Source: Trichodesmium sp002260545
GTDB lineage: Bacteria > Cyanobacteriota > Cyanobacteriia > Cyanobacteriales > Microcoleaceae
NCBI RefSeq assembly: GCF_050016015.1
Contig: NZ_JBNHEQ010000167.1
Coordinates: 21,006 to 85,005, forward strand
Reading direction: 5' to 3'
DNA: 64,000 bases
A program made the position numbers and the translations under genes. The notes below the pieces were generated by a model. The model ran no database searches and was not told where the DNA came from. It saw nothing but the letters and a program-made list of their open reading frames with translations. This document shows, one piece after another, positions 45,870 to 55,190 of the stretch (its first letter is position 1; each line of letters begins with the position of its first letter).

Positions 45870-46697
45870 ATGGCAACCGCTAAGTTAGGTTTAATCGGTG
45901 GTGGGGTAATGGGAGAGGCTTTGTTATCCCGCATAGTGCAACAAAAAGTTTATCAACCCTCAGAAATTTTAGTTAGTGAACCGCAACAACAAAGGCGAGA
46001 TTTTTTAGCACAAGAATATGGCGTAGAGGTAACTACGGATAATCACTTGGTGGTTACGAGTACGACGGAGGCTTTTTTACTAGCAGTTAAACCCCAAATA
46101 TTTGATAGTGTTGTATCACAACTGGGAGACTGGCAGGTTGGTAGTCATGCGAAAACTTTACCTTTGCTAATTTCAATTATGGCAGGTGTGCCTTTGCAAA
46201 AGTTGGAAGCAGCTTTTCCAGGACAACCTGTAGTTAGAGTTATGCCGAATACTCCATCAACAGTGGGTGCAGGGATGAGCGCGATCGCTGCGGGGAAGAA
46301 TGTGCAACCAGAACAAAAGCAGTTAGCTACTCGCATTTTTGAATCTGTAGGCCAGGTAGTGGAAGTACCGGAAACTTTAATGGATGCAGTTACAGCGGTA
46401 TCTGGTTCCGGACCTGGTTATGTAACAATTTTTATAGAATCATTGACAGATGGTGGTGTTTGTGCGGGTTTACCCAGAGCGATCGCTTACAAGTTGGCAT
46501 TGCAAACTGTTCTGGGAACGGCGGTTTTATTACAGGAGTCGGGAATACACCCGGCACAGTTGAAAGACCGGGTGACAAGTCCTGGGGGAACAACTATTAC
46601 TGGAATTGCTGAGTTAGAAAGTGCTGGTTTTCGCTCTGCTATTATCGAAGCTGTTTTGGCAGCAAAAGAAAGGTCTCAGGAGTTGGGAAATAGTTAA
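45870..46697 (+). CDS. proC: Pyrroline-5-carboxylate reductase
   Basis: The 275-residue enzyme makes the last step of proline synthesis (P5C to proline with NADPH). The Rossmann start is LGLIGGGVMGEALL. RVMPNTPSTVGAGMSAI and the signature VSGSGPGYVTIFIESLTDGG plus TSPGGTTITGI are all intact. It lies 137 bp after sepF, in the conserved cyanobacterial order. Confidence 0.97.
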   Translation: MATAKLGLIGGGVMGEALLSRIVQQKVYQPSEILVSEPQQQRRDFLAQEYGVEVTTDNHLVVTSTTEAFLLAVKPQIFDSVVSQLGDWQVGSHAKTLPLLISIMAGVPLQKLEAAFPGQPVVRVMPNTPSTVGAGMSAIAAGKNVQPEQKQLATRIFESVGQVVEVPETLMDAVTAVSGSGPGYVTIFIESLTDGGVCAGLPRAIAYKLALQTVLGTAVLLQESGIHPAQLKDRVTSPGGTTITGIAELESAGFRSAIIEAVLAAKERSQELGNS

Positions 46698-47173
<476 letters not shown>

Positions 47174-48016
47174 TCAATTATCCATTAATGAAAAGACAAT
47201 TTCTGGATGAATTAACTCAAAACCTTCATCTCTCAATTTTTGATTTGATACCCTAGTATTAAAAAGGCGTGTTGAAGGGGTGGAAGCATCCCAATAAATC
47301 TTTCCTAAACCCTGATATTTGTGTAAACCATCAAGTAATTCTCGACTAGGTATTGGTACATTATTAACCAAATTGTAAATACCCTGCAACTGTTTCTCTC
47401 TAGCAAACTCTAACCCTCCCACAATATCATCTAAATTAATCCAGTTGGTAAAATGATCGCCACTACCAGGGCGAGTTTGACCTTCCCACCTACTAAAAAT
47501 TTTCACTAACTCCCGGCCTGGACCGTAAATTCCCCCTAAACGTAGAACACACACTCGTTGTTGAGGAGTGGATGCAGATAATAACACCTGTTCAGTTTCA
47601 TGGAGAATTTTTCCACTATCAGTCGCAGGGGTAACGGGGGAATTTTCATCTACCCACTCACCATTTTTGTCACCATAAACTGAGTAACTAGCTGTATAAA
47701 TTATTTGCTGTACAGTTGGAGTTTTTTTCAAGGCAGTCACTAGAGTGTGGGCAGTTTCTAGATATGTTTGTTTGTACTCCATGCCAATATGAGAGCGAAA
47801 ACCTACACTCAACAATACCACTTCTTGATTTTGCAATACATCCTGCATGGCGCTAGAGTCATTGCCTTTCATTACTACTACTTGTGGTGTTATATTTTGT
47901 AATTCTGAAACTCGTTCTGGGGAGGTAGTAGTTACAGTTAATTGATAACCTTTTTCGCTCCAGAGTTTAGCAACTGCAGTGCCAACATAACCACAACCAA
48001 TAATTGCAATTTTCAT
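47174..48016 (-). CDS. NAD(P)-dependent epimerase/SDR-like protein
   Basis: The protein is 280 residues. The Rossmann motif IGCGYVGTAVA sits at the N-terminus, as in atypical extended SDRs of the YeeZ type. It has YTASYSVYGD (a Y-x-x-x-K-like site lacking the usual Lys) and LRLGGIYGPGREL. The substrate is unknown. The C-terminus ends MDN-stop from a TTATCCAT heptamer, so the repeat at 47047-47183 supplied the gene's end. Confidence 0.88.
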   Translation of the reverse strand: MKIAIIGCGYVGTAVAKLWSEKGYQLTVTTTSPERVSELQNITPQVVVMKGNDSSAMQDVLQNQEVVLLSVGFRSHIGMEYKQTYLETAHTLVTALKKTPTVQQIIYTASYSVYGDKNGEWVDENSPVTPATDSGKILHETEQVLLSASTPQQRVCVLRLGGIYGPGRELVKIFSRWEGQTRPGSGDHFTNWINLDDIVGGLEFAREKQLQGIYNLVNNVPIPSRELLDGLHKYQGLGKIYWDASTPSTRLFNTRVSNQKLRDEGFELIHPEIVFSLMDN

Positions 48017-48502
48017 TCTGTTCTTTCCAAATATTACTTACTTTTGATACTATACCTGATTGAGTTAAAATATAGTAATTTAACTATTAGCAGTTAGCTC
48101 TGCTGCTTGAATAGTAATATCATGTTTGAATAAGCTCATTATAATAATTTTTTTGTTTGTAGTTGGGCTTTAGCCCATCATCTTTATCTTAGGGCTAAAG
48201 CCCAACTACCAGCTCAATAGTAATTCCTATTATAAAGAAAATTAGTTAATAAATAATGGCTGATAAGGCAGTTCCGACCCAGGAAGCTAGCTGATGAATG
48301 TTAGCTCCGCATGCCGCAGGAAATGCTGACAAAATTATAATTTTGACTATTGTTGTGCATTTTTAAGGTTGGTAAGGTAAATTTATTTTTGCTCTTTTTT
48401 TGTTTCCTATTTTCTCAAAATTGTAACTTTGTACCTAACTTATTATAATAATTGCTATAACAATTTTTGACTCTTAATTATAGGGAGATTTTTATTAGTA
48501 TT
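48017..48502. other. Divergent intergenic region with hairpin
   Basis: It contains the perfect stem-loop at 48159-48209 and a fragment of the GGCAGTTCCGACCCAGGA repeat (about 48268-48285). I see no gene. Confidence 0.5.
48159..48209. repeat. Perfect 18-bp stem-loop (GTAGTTGGGCTTTAGCCC)
   Basis: GTAGTTGGGCTTTAGCCC (48159-48176) is the exact reverse complement of 48192-48209, with a 15-base loop. It is a common cyanobacterial dispersed palindrome. Here it stands between divergent genes, so it is not a terminator. Confidence 0.9.
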
Positions 48503-51500
48503 ATGAATATAGCAGGAAATTCAATTTATCAAGTGGGAGGAAGTTTGCCCCCAGATGCTCCGACTTATGTAACCAGACTTGCCGACGAACAACTTTATCA
48601 AGGTTTGAAAACTGGTGAATTTTGTTATGTATTGAACTGCCGTCAAATGGGAAAATCTAGTTTAAGAGTTAAAACTAGACAACGGTTGGAAGTAGAAGGA
48701 ATTGCTTGTGCAACTATTGATATTACAGAAGTTGGTACTTGGGAAGTTACTCCTGACCAATGGTATGCTGGAGTAATTGATAGTATTGTTAGTAGTTTAA
48801 ATTTAGACGATTTTTTTGATATTGATGATTGGTGGTCGGTTACAAATAGACTCTCGAATGTCAAACGTTTTAGTAAGTTTATCAGAGATTTTTTGCTGCC
48901 TACTGTTAAGCAAAATATTGTGATTTTTATTGATGAAATTGATAGTACCCTCAGTCTACCTTTTAATATTGATGATTTTTTCGCCGTAATTCGAGATTGT
49001 TATAACAAAAGAGCAGATAATTCAGATTATCAAAGATTAACTTTTGTGATGATTGGTGTGGCAACTCCGGCAGATTTAATTAGGGATAAAAAACGCACTC
49101 CTTTTAATATTGGTATGCCGATAGAATTAACGGGTTTTAAAATCTCAGAAGTAGCTGCTTTGGGTAGAGGTTTGAGAGGCAAAAGTGCAAAAATTAATCA
49201 GTTATTAGAAGCTGTATTATTTTGGACGGGAGGGCAACCTTTTTTAACTCAAAAATTGTGCAATTTAATTCAGAAAAATGGGGATTTGATTGGGAAAAAT
49301 CAAGAGGCAGAATGGATAGAGAATTTAGTAGAAAAACAAATTCTGGAGAATTGGCGGATACATGACGATCCAGAACATTTAAAGACCATAAGCGATCGCC
49401 TTTTAGTCAATGAAAAACGGGCAAGTCGGTTATTAGGTTTGTATCAGCAGATTTTGAATAATGGGGGAGTTGTGGCAGATGACAGTCCCGAACAAATGGA
49501 ACTGCGACTAACTGGTTTAGTAGTAAAGTCTGAAGGTAAATTAATAGTAGCTAACCGAATTTATCAGTCAGTATTTAATGTTACTTGGGTAGAGAAAGAA
49601 TTAGCAGGTTTACGACCTTATTCAGAAGCTTTTGCTGCTTGGTTAGCTTCTGGTTATCAGGATGAGTCGCGACTTTTGCGGGGTCAAGCTTTACAGGAAG
49701 CTCTAGCATGGGCAGCAGCTAAGAGTTTGAGCGAGCAAGATTATCGGTTTTTAACGGCAAGTCAAGAACTAGATAAACAAGAAATGCAACAGACATTGGC
49801 AGCAGAAAGACAAGCAGCTCAAATATTAGCTGAGGCAAATCAGATATTAGAAGTATTACTCAAAAGTGCCTCATCAAAAACACTATTTCTCGCTGGTCAA
49901 GAGTTTGAGGCATTACTAGAAGCATTGAGGGCAGCCAAAATTCTACAATCATTATCCAAATCAATTAGAACAAAAGCTGATGCTGAAATGCTCGTGGTAA
50001 CAGCACTGCATCAGGCAGTCTATGGAGTTAGAGAGCGTAATCGTTTGGAAGGACATAAAGACGGAGTAAGTAGTGTTTGTTTTAACCCTAGTGGTACTTT
50101 GATTGCTTCTGCTGGTAGGGATAATTCTCTGAAACTTTGGAGTATTAGTGGTAAAGAATTAAAAACTTTTACGGGGCATAGCGATCGTATCTATAGCATC
50201 TGTTTCCATCCTGATGGTGAGATACTTGCATCTGCCGGTGCGGACACAACTATTAAACTTTGGGGTATTGACGGAACAGAATTACAAAGTTTTACAACAG
50301 GACATACCGATCTGCTTAACAGTGTTAGTTTCAGTCCGGATGGTCAAACTCTTGCTTCTGGAAGTTTTGATAAAACTATTAAACTTTGGAGTTTAGATGG
50401 TAGAGAGTTACAAACTTTGATTGGACACAAAAATCGGGTCTCTAGCATCAGTTTTAGTCCAGATGGTCAAACTCTTGCATCTGCCAGTGCTGACAAAACT
50501 ATCAAACTTTGGAGTTTAGATGGTAGGGAACTGAAAACCTTTATTGGGCACACTTATAACGTTAATAGCGTCAGTTTTAGTCCTGATGGTCAAATGATTG
50601 CATCTGGGAGTTCAGACACAACTATCAAACTCTGGAATTTAGATGGCAAAGAATTAAAAACTTTTAGAGGTCACAGAGATTGGGTAAATGCGGTTAGTTT
50701 TAGCCCTGATGGTCAGATACTTGCATCTGCTAGTGCTGACAAAATCATTAAATTCTGGAATATTAAGGGCAAGGAAGTACAAACTTTCCGTGGTCACAGT
50801 AATAGAATTTATAGCGTCAGTTTTAGTCCAGATGGTAAAACTATTGCCTCTGCTTCTAGGGACAATACAATTAGGCTCTGGAGACTTAAAAGCACAGAAC
50901 GAAATATTTTCAATGGTCATAGCAATGAGGTTAGTAATGTCAGTTTTAGCCCTGACGGTCAAACTATTGCTTCCGCTAGTTATGACACCACTGTTAAACT
51001 TTGGAATATTGATGGCAGAGAACTAGAAACCCTTAATGGTCATACAGGTAGAATTTATAGCGTGAGTTTTAGCCCTACTCAGAAAATTATTGCTTCCGCT
51101 AGTCAAGATGAAACTATTAAACTCTGGAGTCTAGATGGCAAGGAACTGCAAACTTTTCAGGGACATAGAGAACGAGTTTATGATGTTAGTTTTAGCCCCG
51201 ATGGTCAAACCCTTGCTTCTGCTAGTTACGATAGCACTGTTAAGCTCTGGAGTCTAGATGGTAAGGAAATACAAACTTTTGATGGACATACAGATGCAGT
51301 CTTTCATGTCAGTTTTAGTCCAGATGGCAGAATAATTGCTTCTGTGAGTAAGGATGGTAGCATCAAACTTTGGCATTTGGATGGCAAGGAAGAACAAACT
51401 CTTCAAGAATATGGGAATGCTGTGATTACAGTTACTTTCGACCCTACTGGGAAGCTACTTGCTACTGCTAGTGATGATGATACTATTAAACTTTGGAGTC

Positions 51501-51853
51501 TTGAGGGAGTTAAACTACAAACTTTTAAGGGACATAGTCGTAGGATTTATAGCCTCTGTTTTAGTCCAGATGGTCAGATTCTTGCCTCTGCGAGTATGGA
51601 TAGAACTATTAAACTTTGGAATCTTAATGGCAGGGAATTACATACTTTTCAAGGGTATCCCCGTGGTCTCAATAGTATTTGTTTTAGTCCAGATGGTCAA
51701 ATGATTGCCTCTGGTAGCACAGATGGCAAAGTAATTTTGTGGAATCTCAATCTAGAAAATCTGATAAAACTCGGTTGTGAGTGGGTGGGAGATTATCTGC
51801 AAAATAATCCTAATGTTAGTCAGAGCGATCGCCACCTATGTGAATTTTTTTGA
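48503..51853 (+). CDS. AAA_35 ATPase-like protein with 14 WD40 repeats
   Basis: The protein is 1116 residues from ATG 48503 (the TTG at 48467 would add 12 weak residues). Residues about 1-370 are an AAA-like (PF14516 type) domain: the family start IYQVGGSLPPDAPTYV, LADEQLY, a P-loop-like NCRQMGKSS and Walker B IVIFIDEID. A helical linker (about 370-510) leads to 14 WD40 repeats, from LEGHKDGVSS to the last at IASGSTDGKVILWNL; two of them lack the GH (QEYGNAV, QGYPRGL). Fourteen blades suggest two seven-blade propellers. Such proteins are thought to be cyanobacterial signalling or conflict (STAND-like) sensors; the exact role is unknown. Confidence 0.9.
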   Translation: MNIAGNSIYQVGGSLPPDAPTYVTRLADEQLYQGLKTGEFCYVLNCRQMGKSSLRVKTRQRLEVEGIACATIDITEVGTWEVTPDQWYAGVIDSIVSSLNLDDFFDIDDWWSVTNRLSNVKRFSKFIRDFLLPTVKQNIVIFIDEIDSTLSLPFNIDDFFAVIRDCYNKRADNSDYQRLTFVMIGVATPADLIRDKKRTPFNIGMPIELTGFKISEVAALGRGLRGKSAKINQLLEAVLFWTGGQPFLTQKLCNLIQKNGDLIGKNQEAEWIENLVEKQILENWRIHDDPEHLKTISDRLLVNEKRASRLLGLYQQILNNGGVVADDSPEQMELRLTGLVVKSEGKLIVANRIYQSVFNVTWVEKELAGLRPYSEAFAAWLASGYQDESRLLRGQALQEALAWAAAKSLSEQDYRFLTASQELDKQEMQQTLAAERQAAQILAEANQILEVLLKSASSKTLFLAGQEFEALLEALRAAKILQSLSKSIRTKADAEMLVVTALHQAVYGVRERNRLEGHKDGVSSVCFNPSGTLIASAGRDNSLKLWSISGKELKTFTGHSDRIYSICFHPDGEILASAGADTTIKLWGIDGTELQSFTTGHTDLLNSVSFSPDGQTLASGSFDKTIKLWSLDGRELQTLIGHKNRVSSISFSPDGQTLASASADKTIKLWSLDGRELKTFIGHTYNVNSVSFSPDGQMIASGSSDTTIKLWNLDGKELKTFRGHRDWVNAVSFSPDGQILASASADKIIKFWNIKGKEVQTFRGHSNRIYSVSFSPDGKTIASASRDNTIRLWRLKSTERNIFNGHSNEVSNVSFSPDGQTIASASYDTTVKLWNIDGRELETLNGHTGRIYSVSFSPTQKIIASASQDETIKLWSLDGKELQTFQGHRERVYDVSFSPDGQTLASASYDSTVKLWSLDGKEIQTFDGHTDAVFHVSFSPDGRIIASVSKDGSIKLWHLDGKEEQTLQEYGNAVITVTFDPTGKLLATASDDDTIKLWSLEGVKLQTFKGHSRRIYSLCFSPDGQILASASMDRTIKLWNLNGRELHTFQGYPRGLNSICFSPDGQMIASGSTDGKVILWNLNLENLIKLGCEWVGDYLQNNPNVSQSDRHLCEFF

Positions 51854-51963
51854 TGTTCAATTCTGTGAATCAAAAATTGAGAGTATCAATATGGCAAGAG
51901 TTTTAAGTTTATACTAAAATTTCTGGTGTTGATGATTTTAGCTATGATTTTTCTGGCATTGTA

Positions 51964-52025
51964 GAAACCGGGTTTGTATTAGATGCCGATGCCTTACTAC
52001 ATCTGTCTCCAACAAACCCGGTTTC
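51964..52025 (+). terminator. GAAACCGGGTTT inverted-repeat hairpin, copy 4
   Basis: GAAACCGGGTTTG (51964-51976) pairs with CAAACCCGGTTTC (52013-52025). It lies 110 bp after the WD40 gene and 80 bp before the next start, a plausible transcription boundary. Confidence 0.5.
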
Positions 52026-52107
52026 TTATAACATTCTCCTTAGATTTCATAGCTCAATTAACCAACGCCAAATTTCTAAATATTTATTTCAATAAATCAG
52101 CAAACAA

Positions 52108-52836
52108 ATGCTATTTCGACAACTAATAGACCCAATAACAAGCACCTATACTTATCTATTCGCTGATGAGGCAAATAAAACAGCAGTGTTAATTGATCCT
52201 GTTTTTGAACAGGTCGAACGAGACTTGCAATTATTAACAGAATTAGGATTACAACTAGACTATTGCTTGGAAACACACATTCATGCAGACCATATTACAG
52301 GAACTGGTCAACTAAAGACAGTCACGGGATGTTTAGGTGTTGTGCCAAAAAACGCTCAAGTGACTTGTGCCGATCGCTTTATGGAAGATCGAGAAATATT
52401 GGAAGTAGGAGAAATTCAAATTCAGGCGATCGCTACTCCCGGTCATACAGACTGCCATTTAGCCTATTTAGTAAACAACAAATACCTACTTACAGGAGAC
52501 TCACTATTGATTAGAGGTTGTGGTCGGACAGATTTTCAAGGGGGAGATGCAGGAGTCTTATATGATGCAGTTACTCAAAAGTTATTTACCCTTCCCGATG
52601 ATACTTTAGTTTATCCCGGTCACGACTACAAAGGTCAGACTGTTTCTACCATTGGGGAAGAAAAACAATTTAATCCTCGTTTTGTCGGTCGCGATCGCTT
52701 GAATTTTATTCAATTTATGGCCACCTTAAATTTGCCTTATCCAAAAAAAATGGCAGAAGCTGTGCCAGCGAATCAAAACTGTGGTAAAATTACCGATGAT
52801 TTAGATTTGGTAGTCCTGCATAGTAATGGTAAATAG
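52108..52836 (+). CDS. Metallo-beta-lactamase fold hydrolase, persulfide dioxygenase (ETHE1)-like
   Basis: The 242-residue protein begins like ETHE1/PDO (FRQLIDPITSTYTYLFADE) and has the metal motif THIHADHITG (HxHxDH type), a further metal His in TPGHTDCHLAYL, the bridging Asp in LLTGDSLLIRGCGRTDFQ, and DTLVYPGHDY with the last His. GCGRTDFQGG is typical of the persulfide dioxygenase branch, which oxidises glutathione persulfide to sulfite. The adjacent TauE exporter supports a sulfur role. The last residues VVLHSNGK and the stop are encoded by the CTGCATAGTAATGG repeat (52809 on). Confidence 0.88.
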   Translation: MLFRQLIDPITSTYTYLFADEANKTAVLIDPVFEQVERDLQLLTELGLQLDYCLETHIHADHITGTGQLKTVTGCLGVVPKNAQVTCADRFMEDREILEVGEIQIQAIATPGHTDCHLAYLVNNKYLLTGDSLLIRGCGRTDFQGGDAGVLYDAVTQKLFTLPDDTLVYPGHDYKGQTVSTIGEEKQFNPRFVGRDRLNFIQFMATLNLPYPKKMAEAVPANQNCGKITDDLDLVVLHSNGK

Positions 52837-52917
52837 GAATAAGCAATGCCTAGCACGGGAGCAAGATGCTCCCACTGCCATGCCTCGTAACAAAAATAAT
52901 TACAATGCACCACCACC
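52809..52917. repeat. CTGCATAGTAATGG palindromic element, copy 3
   Basis: It starts GGTAGTCCTGCATAGTAATG in the last codons of the hydrolase gene and ends TACAATGCACCACCACC. The interior differs from copies 1 and 2 and includes CGGGAGCAAGATGCTCCCAC, a smaller palindrome. Confidence 0.8.
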
Positions 52918-53196
52918 TTACATTTAAAGCCTCGCCCTTTATAGTGGCTCATTACTGAAACTGAATAATTGGACAGGGGTTAGCGTAACAATTAGAGCTA
53001 CTATTATTAATTGTTTTACGAAACATGATATAAGTTATATTTGTAGTAAATCACTTTAAAGATGTCACAAATAGTTTCAAACTTTAAATGTGAAATAATT
53101 TCCTGAAATTACTTCATAGTCAAAGTTGTTAGCCTATAAAATCTTGCTTTTAACTTTTGACTCTTAACTTTTTATTTCCGTGAAACGGTATTACTC
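52918..53196. other. Intergenic region with inverted copy of the 24.1-kb repeat
   Basis: Positions about 53040-53190 are the reverse complement, with about 80-85 percent identity by eye, of about 24056-24205 (for example CACAAATAGTTTCAAACTTT). No gene is seen. The repeat runs almost to the TauE start codon. Confidence 0.55.
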
Positions 53197-53973
53197 ATGT
53201 TAGTTTGGATTATTGGTCATTTCTTAGCAGTCGCTATTGGCATTAGTCTAGGATTAATGGGTGGTGGTGGTTCTATGTTGGCAATTCCAGTTTTAATCTA
53301 TGTTATGGGATTGGATGCCAAAGAAGCTATTGCCATGAGTTTTGTGGTGGTGGGTATAGTAAGTTCAATAGGACTTATTCCTCATTGGCTAGAGAGAAAT
53401 GTCAACTTCAAAGTTGCCATAATTTTTACTCCTCCTGCAATGTTGGGGGCTTTTTTAGGGGCACGTCTCGCTTCACTACCACTTATTACAGATACTATTC
53501 AACTGATTGTTTTTGCCATAATGATGCTAGTTGCCAGCGTGTCAATGATTTGGGGTCAGCTAAATCAGTTGCAGAATGAATTACCACATTCACCTCAAAA
53601 TCATGGGTTGTTGATGATGCTGGAAGGATTAGGGATAGGAACTGTAACAGGTTTTGTAGGTATTGGTGGAGGTTTTGTAATTATTCCGACCTTGGTGCTT
53701 TTGGGTGGAGTTCCGATGAAGGAAGCGATCGGCACATCGTTACTGATTATTGCTTTTAAGTCAGTAACAGGGTTTGCAGGTTATTTAGACCAAGTGGTTT
53801 TGAATTTTTCTTTAATTGCTTCTTTTACACTTGCAGCAGGAGTTGGTACTGTTAGTGGTGCTTATTTAACTAAGTTGATTGAGGCCAAACAACTTAAGAA
53901 GGGATTTGGTTTTTTTGTGCTTGCTATAGCAGTTTTGATTTTAACTCAACGTTTGATTTCTGATTTAGGATGA
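53197..53973 (+). CDS. TauE/SafE family sulfite/organosulfonate exporter
   Basis: The protein is 258 residues with about eight membrane helices in two homologous halves, each starting with a glycine-rich motif: GISLGLMGGGGSMLAIPVL and GFVGIGGGFVIIPTLVLLGG, followed by KEAIAMSFVVVG and KEAIGTSLLIIA. It should export sulfite or a related anion. It follows a persulfide dioxygenase-like gene on the same strand by 360 bp, so both may act in persulfide or sulfite removal. Confidence 0.9.
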   Translation: MLVWIIGHFLAVAIGISLGLMGGGGSMLAIPVLIYVMGLDAKEAIAMSFVVVGIVSSIGLIPHWLERNVNFKVAIIFTPPAMLGAFLGARLASLPLITDTIQLIVFAIMMLVASVSMIWGQLNQLQNELPHSPQNHGLLMMLEGLGIGTVTGFVGIGGGFVIIPTLVLLGGVPMKEAIGTSLLIIAFKSVTGFAGYLDQVVLNFSLIASFTLAAGVGTVSGAYLTKLIEAKQLKKGFGFFVLAIAVLILTQRLISDLG

Positions 53974-54173
53974 TATAGCCAGCACTTACGAAAAGACGAG
54001 ATATTCTGGCCTTTACAAGGTTTAATAGTTATTCAAAAAGCTCTAAGTATTAAGTATTGCTCAAATAACTTCACAAAACAAGTTGTTAATAAGTAAAAAA
54101 AAGTGTTATTATAGTAGTTTGGCAGAATATTGTAAGAATCACTGCCAAGGTTGAGTTAGGGTGACAATTAACT
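53974..54173. other. Intergenic spacer
   Basis: 200 bp without a gene. I see no repeat family. It should hold the promoter of the CHAD gene. Confidence 0.4.
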
Positions 54174-55190
54174 ATGACAACACAAGTATTGCCTCAAGTC
54201 AATAGCCTTGGAGATTGGGCATCTTTAGCCTTTGAAAAGCATTTTCAGAAAACTCTAAAACATGAACCAGAGGTACTAAAAGATCGAGATCCAGAGGAAC
54301 TCCATCAAATGCGGGTAGGTATGCGTCGTTTGCGCTCTGCTGCTCAAGGTTTTGGACCTGTTGTAGCTTTACCAAAAGCTGCTCAAGATCAAAAGATTGG
54401 TAAAATTGCTCGTTGTTTAGGTGGTTTAAGGGATTTAGATGTGCTTTTAGAAGCTCTAGAAAATCGCTATAAACCAAATTTACCTACTCTAGAACAAATT
54501 GAGCTGGATAAGGCTATGCAGCAGTTGCGAAAACAGCGTCGCCACGCTTTTAAAAAAGTAAGGGCAATACTTGGAGATAAGAGTTATCTAATGTTGAAAC
54601 AGAAATTGCAGGAATGGTTAGATAGCCCAATTTATACAGATATTTCTCAACTACCAATTCAAGAAGTATTGCCAGATTTGTTATTACCTGAAATTAGTAA
54701 ATTATTTCTTCATCCAGGCTGGTTAGTAGGGGTAGAAAAAGAGGATTTAGAAACAAGTGATAATCAGGATTTTTTGCTACAAAAAACGAATTCCAAATAT
54801 CAAGTTGTGAAAATTAATAATGATACCTCTGCTATAAATATTAGTGATGCTGAGGAAGAAAACCTACATAGTTTGCGTAAAGAAGTGAAGCGGGTTCGTT
54901 ACCAGATGAGTTTGTTTACTGAATTTTACGGTTCAACTTATGAGGCTTATTTAAGAGATATGAAAGAACTCCAAGAATATCTTGGTGATATTCAGGATAG
55001 TGCAGTTTTAAGAGAATTTCTGGAAAAGATATTGCAATCTAACATTGACAAAATTCTGCCCAACTTGGCAAAGCAACTTAAACAAAGTCGGGAGCAAGCG
55101 TTGCGAAAATGGCAAGTTTTGCAAAGACGATATCTTAATATTCAAGTTCGACAAAATTTCCGTTCAGAATTATTGCGACCTGTAACATAA
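54174..55190 (+). CDS. CHAD domain protein
   Basis: The 338-residue, all-helical protein has the conserved histidine and basic motifs in both halves: LHQMRVGMRRLRSA near residue 43 and LHSLRKEVKRVRY near 230, with ARCLGGLRDLDVLLEAL and LGDIQDSAVLREF. CHAD domains bind inorganic polyphosphate through these positive patches and often localise to polyphosphate granules. No CYTH partner is fused or adjacent. Confidence 0.93.
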   Translation: MTTQVLPQVNSLGDWASLAFEKHFQKTLKHEPEVLKDRDPEELHQMRVGMRRLRSAAQGFGPVVALPKAAQDQKIGKIARCLGGLRDLDVLLEALENRYKPNLPTLEQIELDKAMQQLRKQRRHAFKKVRAILGDKSYLMLKQKLQEWLDSPIYTDISQLPIQEVLPDLLLPEISKLFLHPGWLVGVEKEDLETSDNQDFLLQKTNSKYQVVKINNDTSAINISDAEEENLHSLRKEVKRVRYQMSLFTEFYGSTYEAYLRDMKELQEYLGDIQDSAVLREFLEKILQSNIDKILPNLAKQLKQSREQALRKWQVLQRRYLNIQVRQNFRSELLRPVT

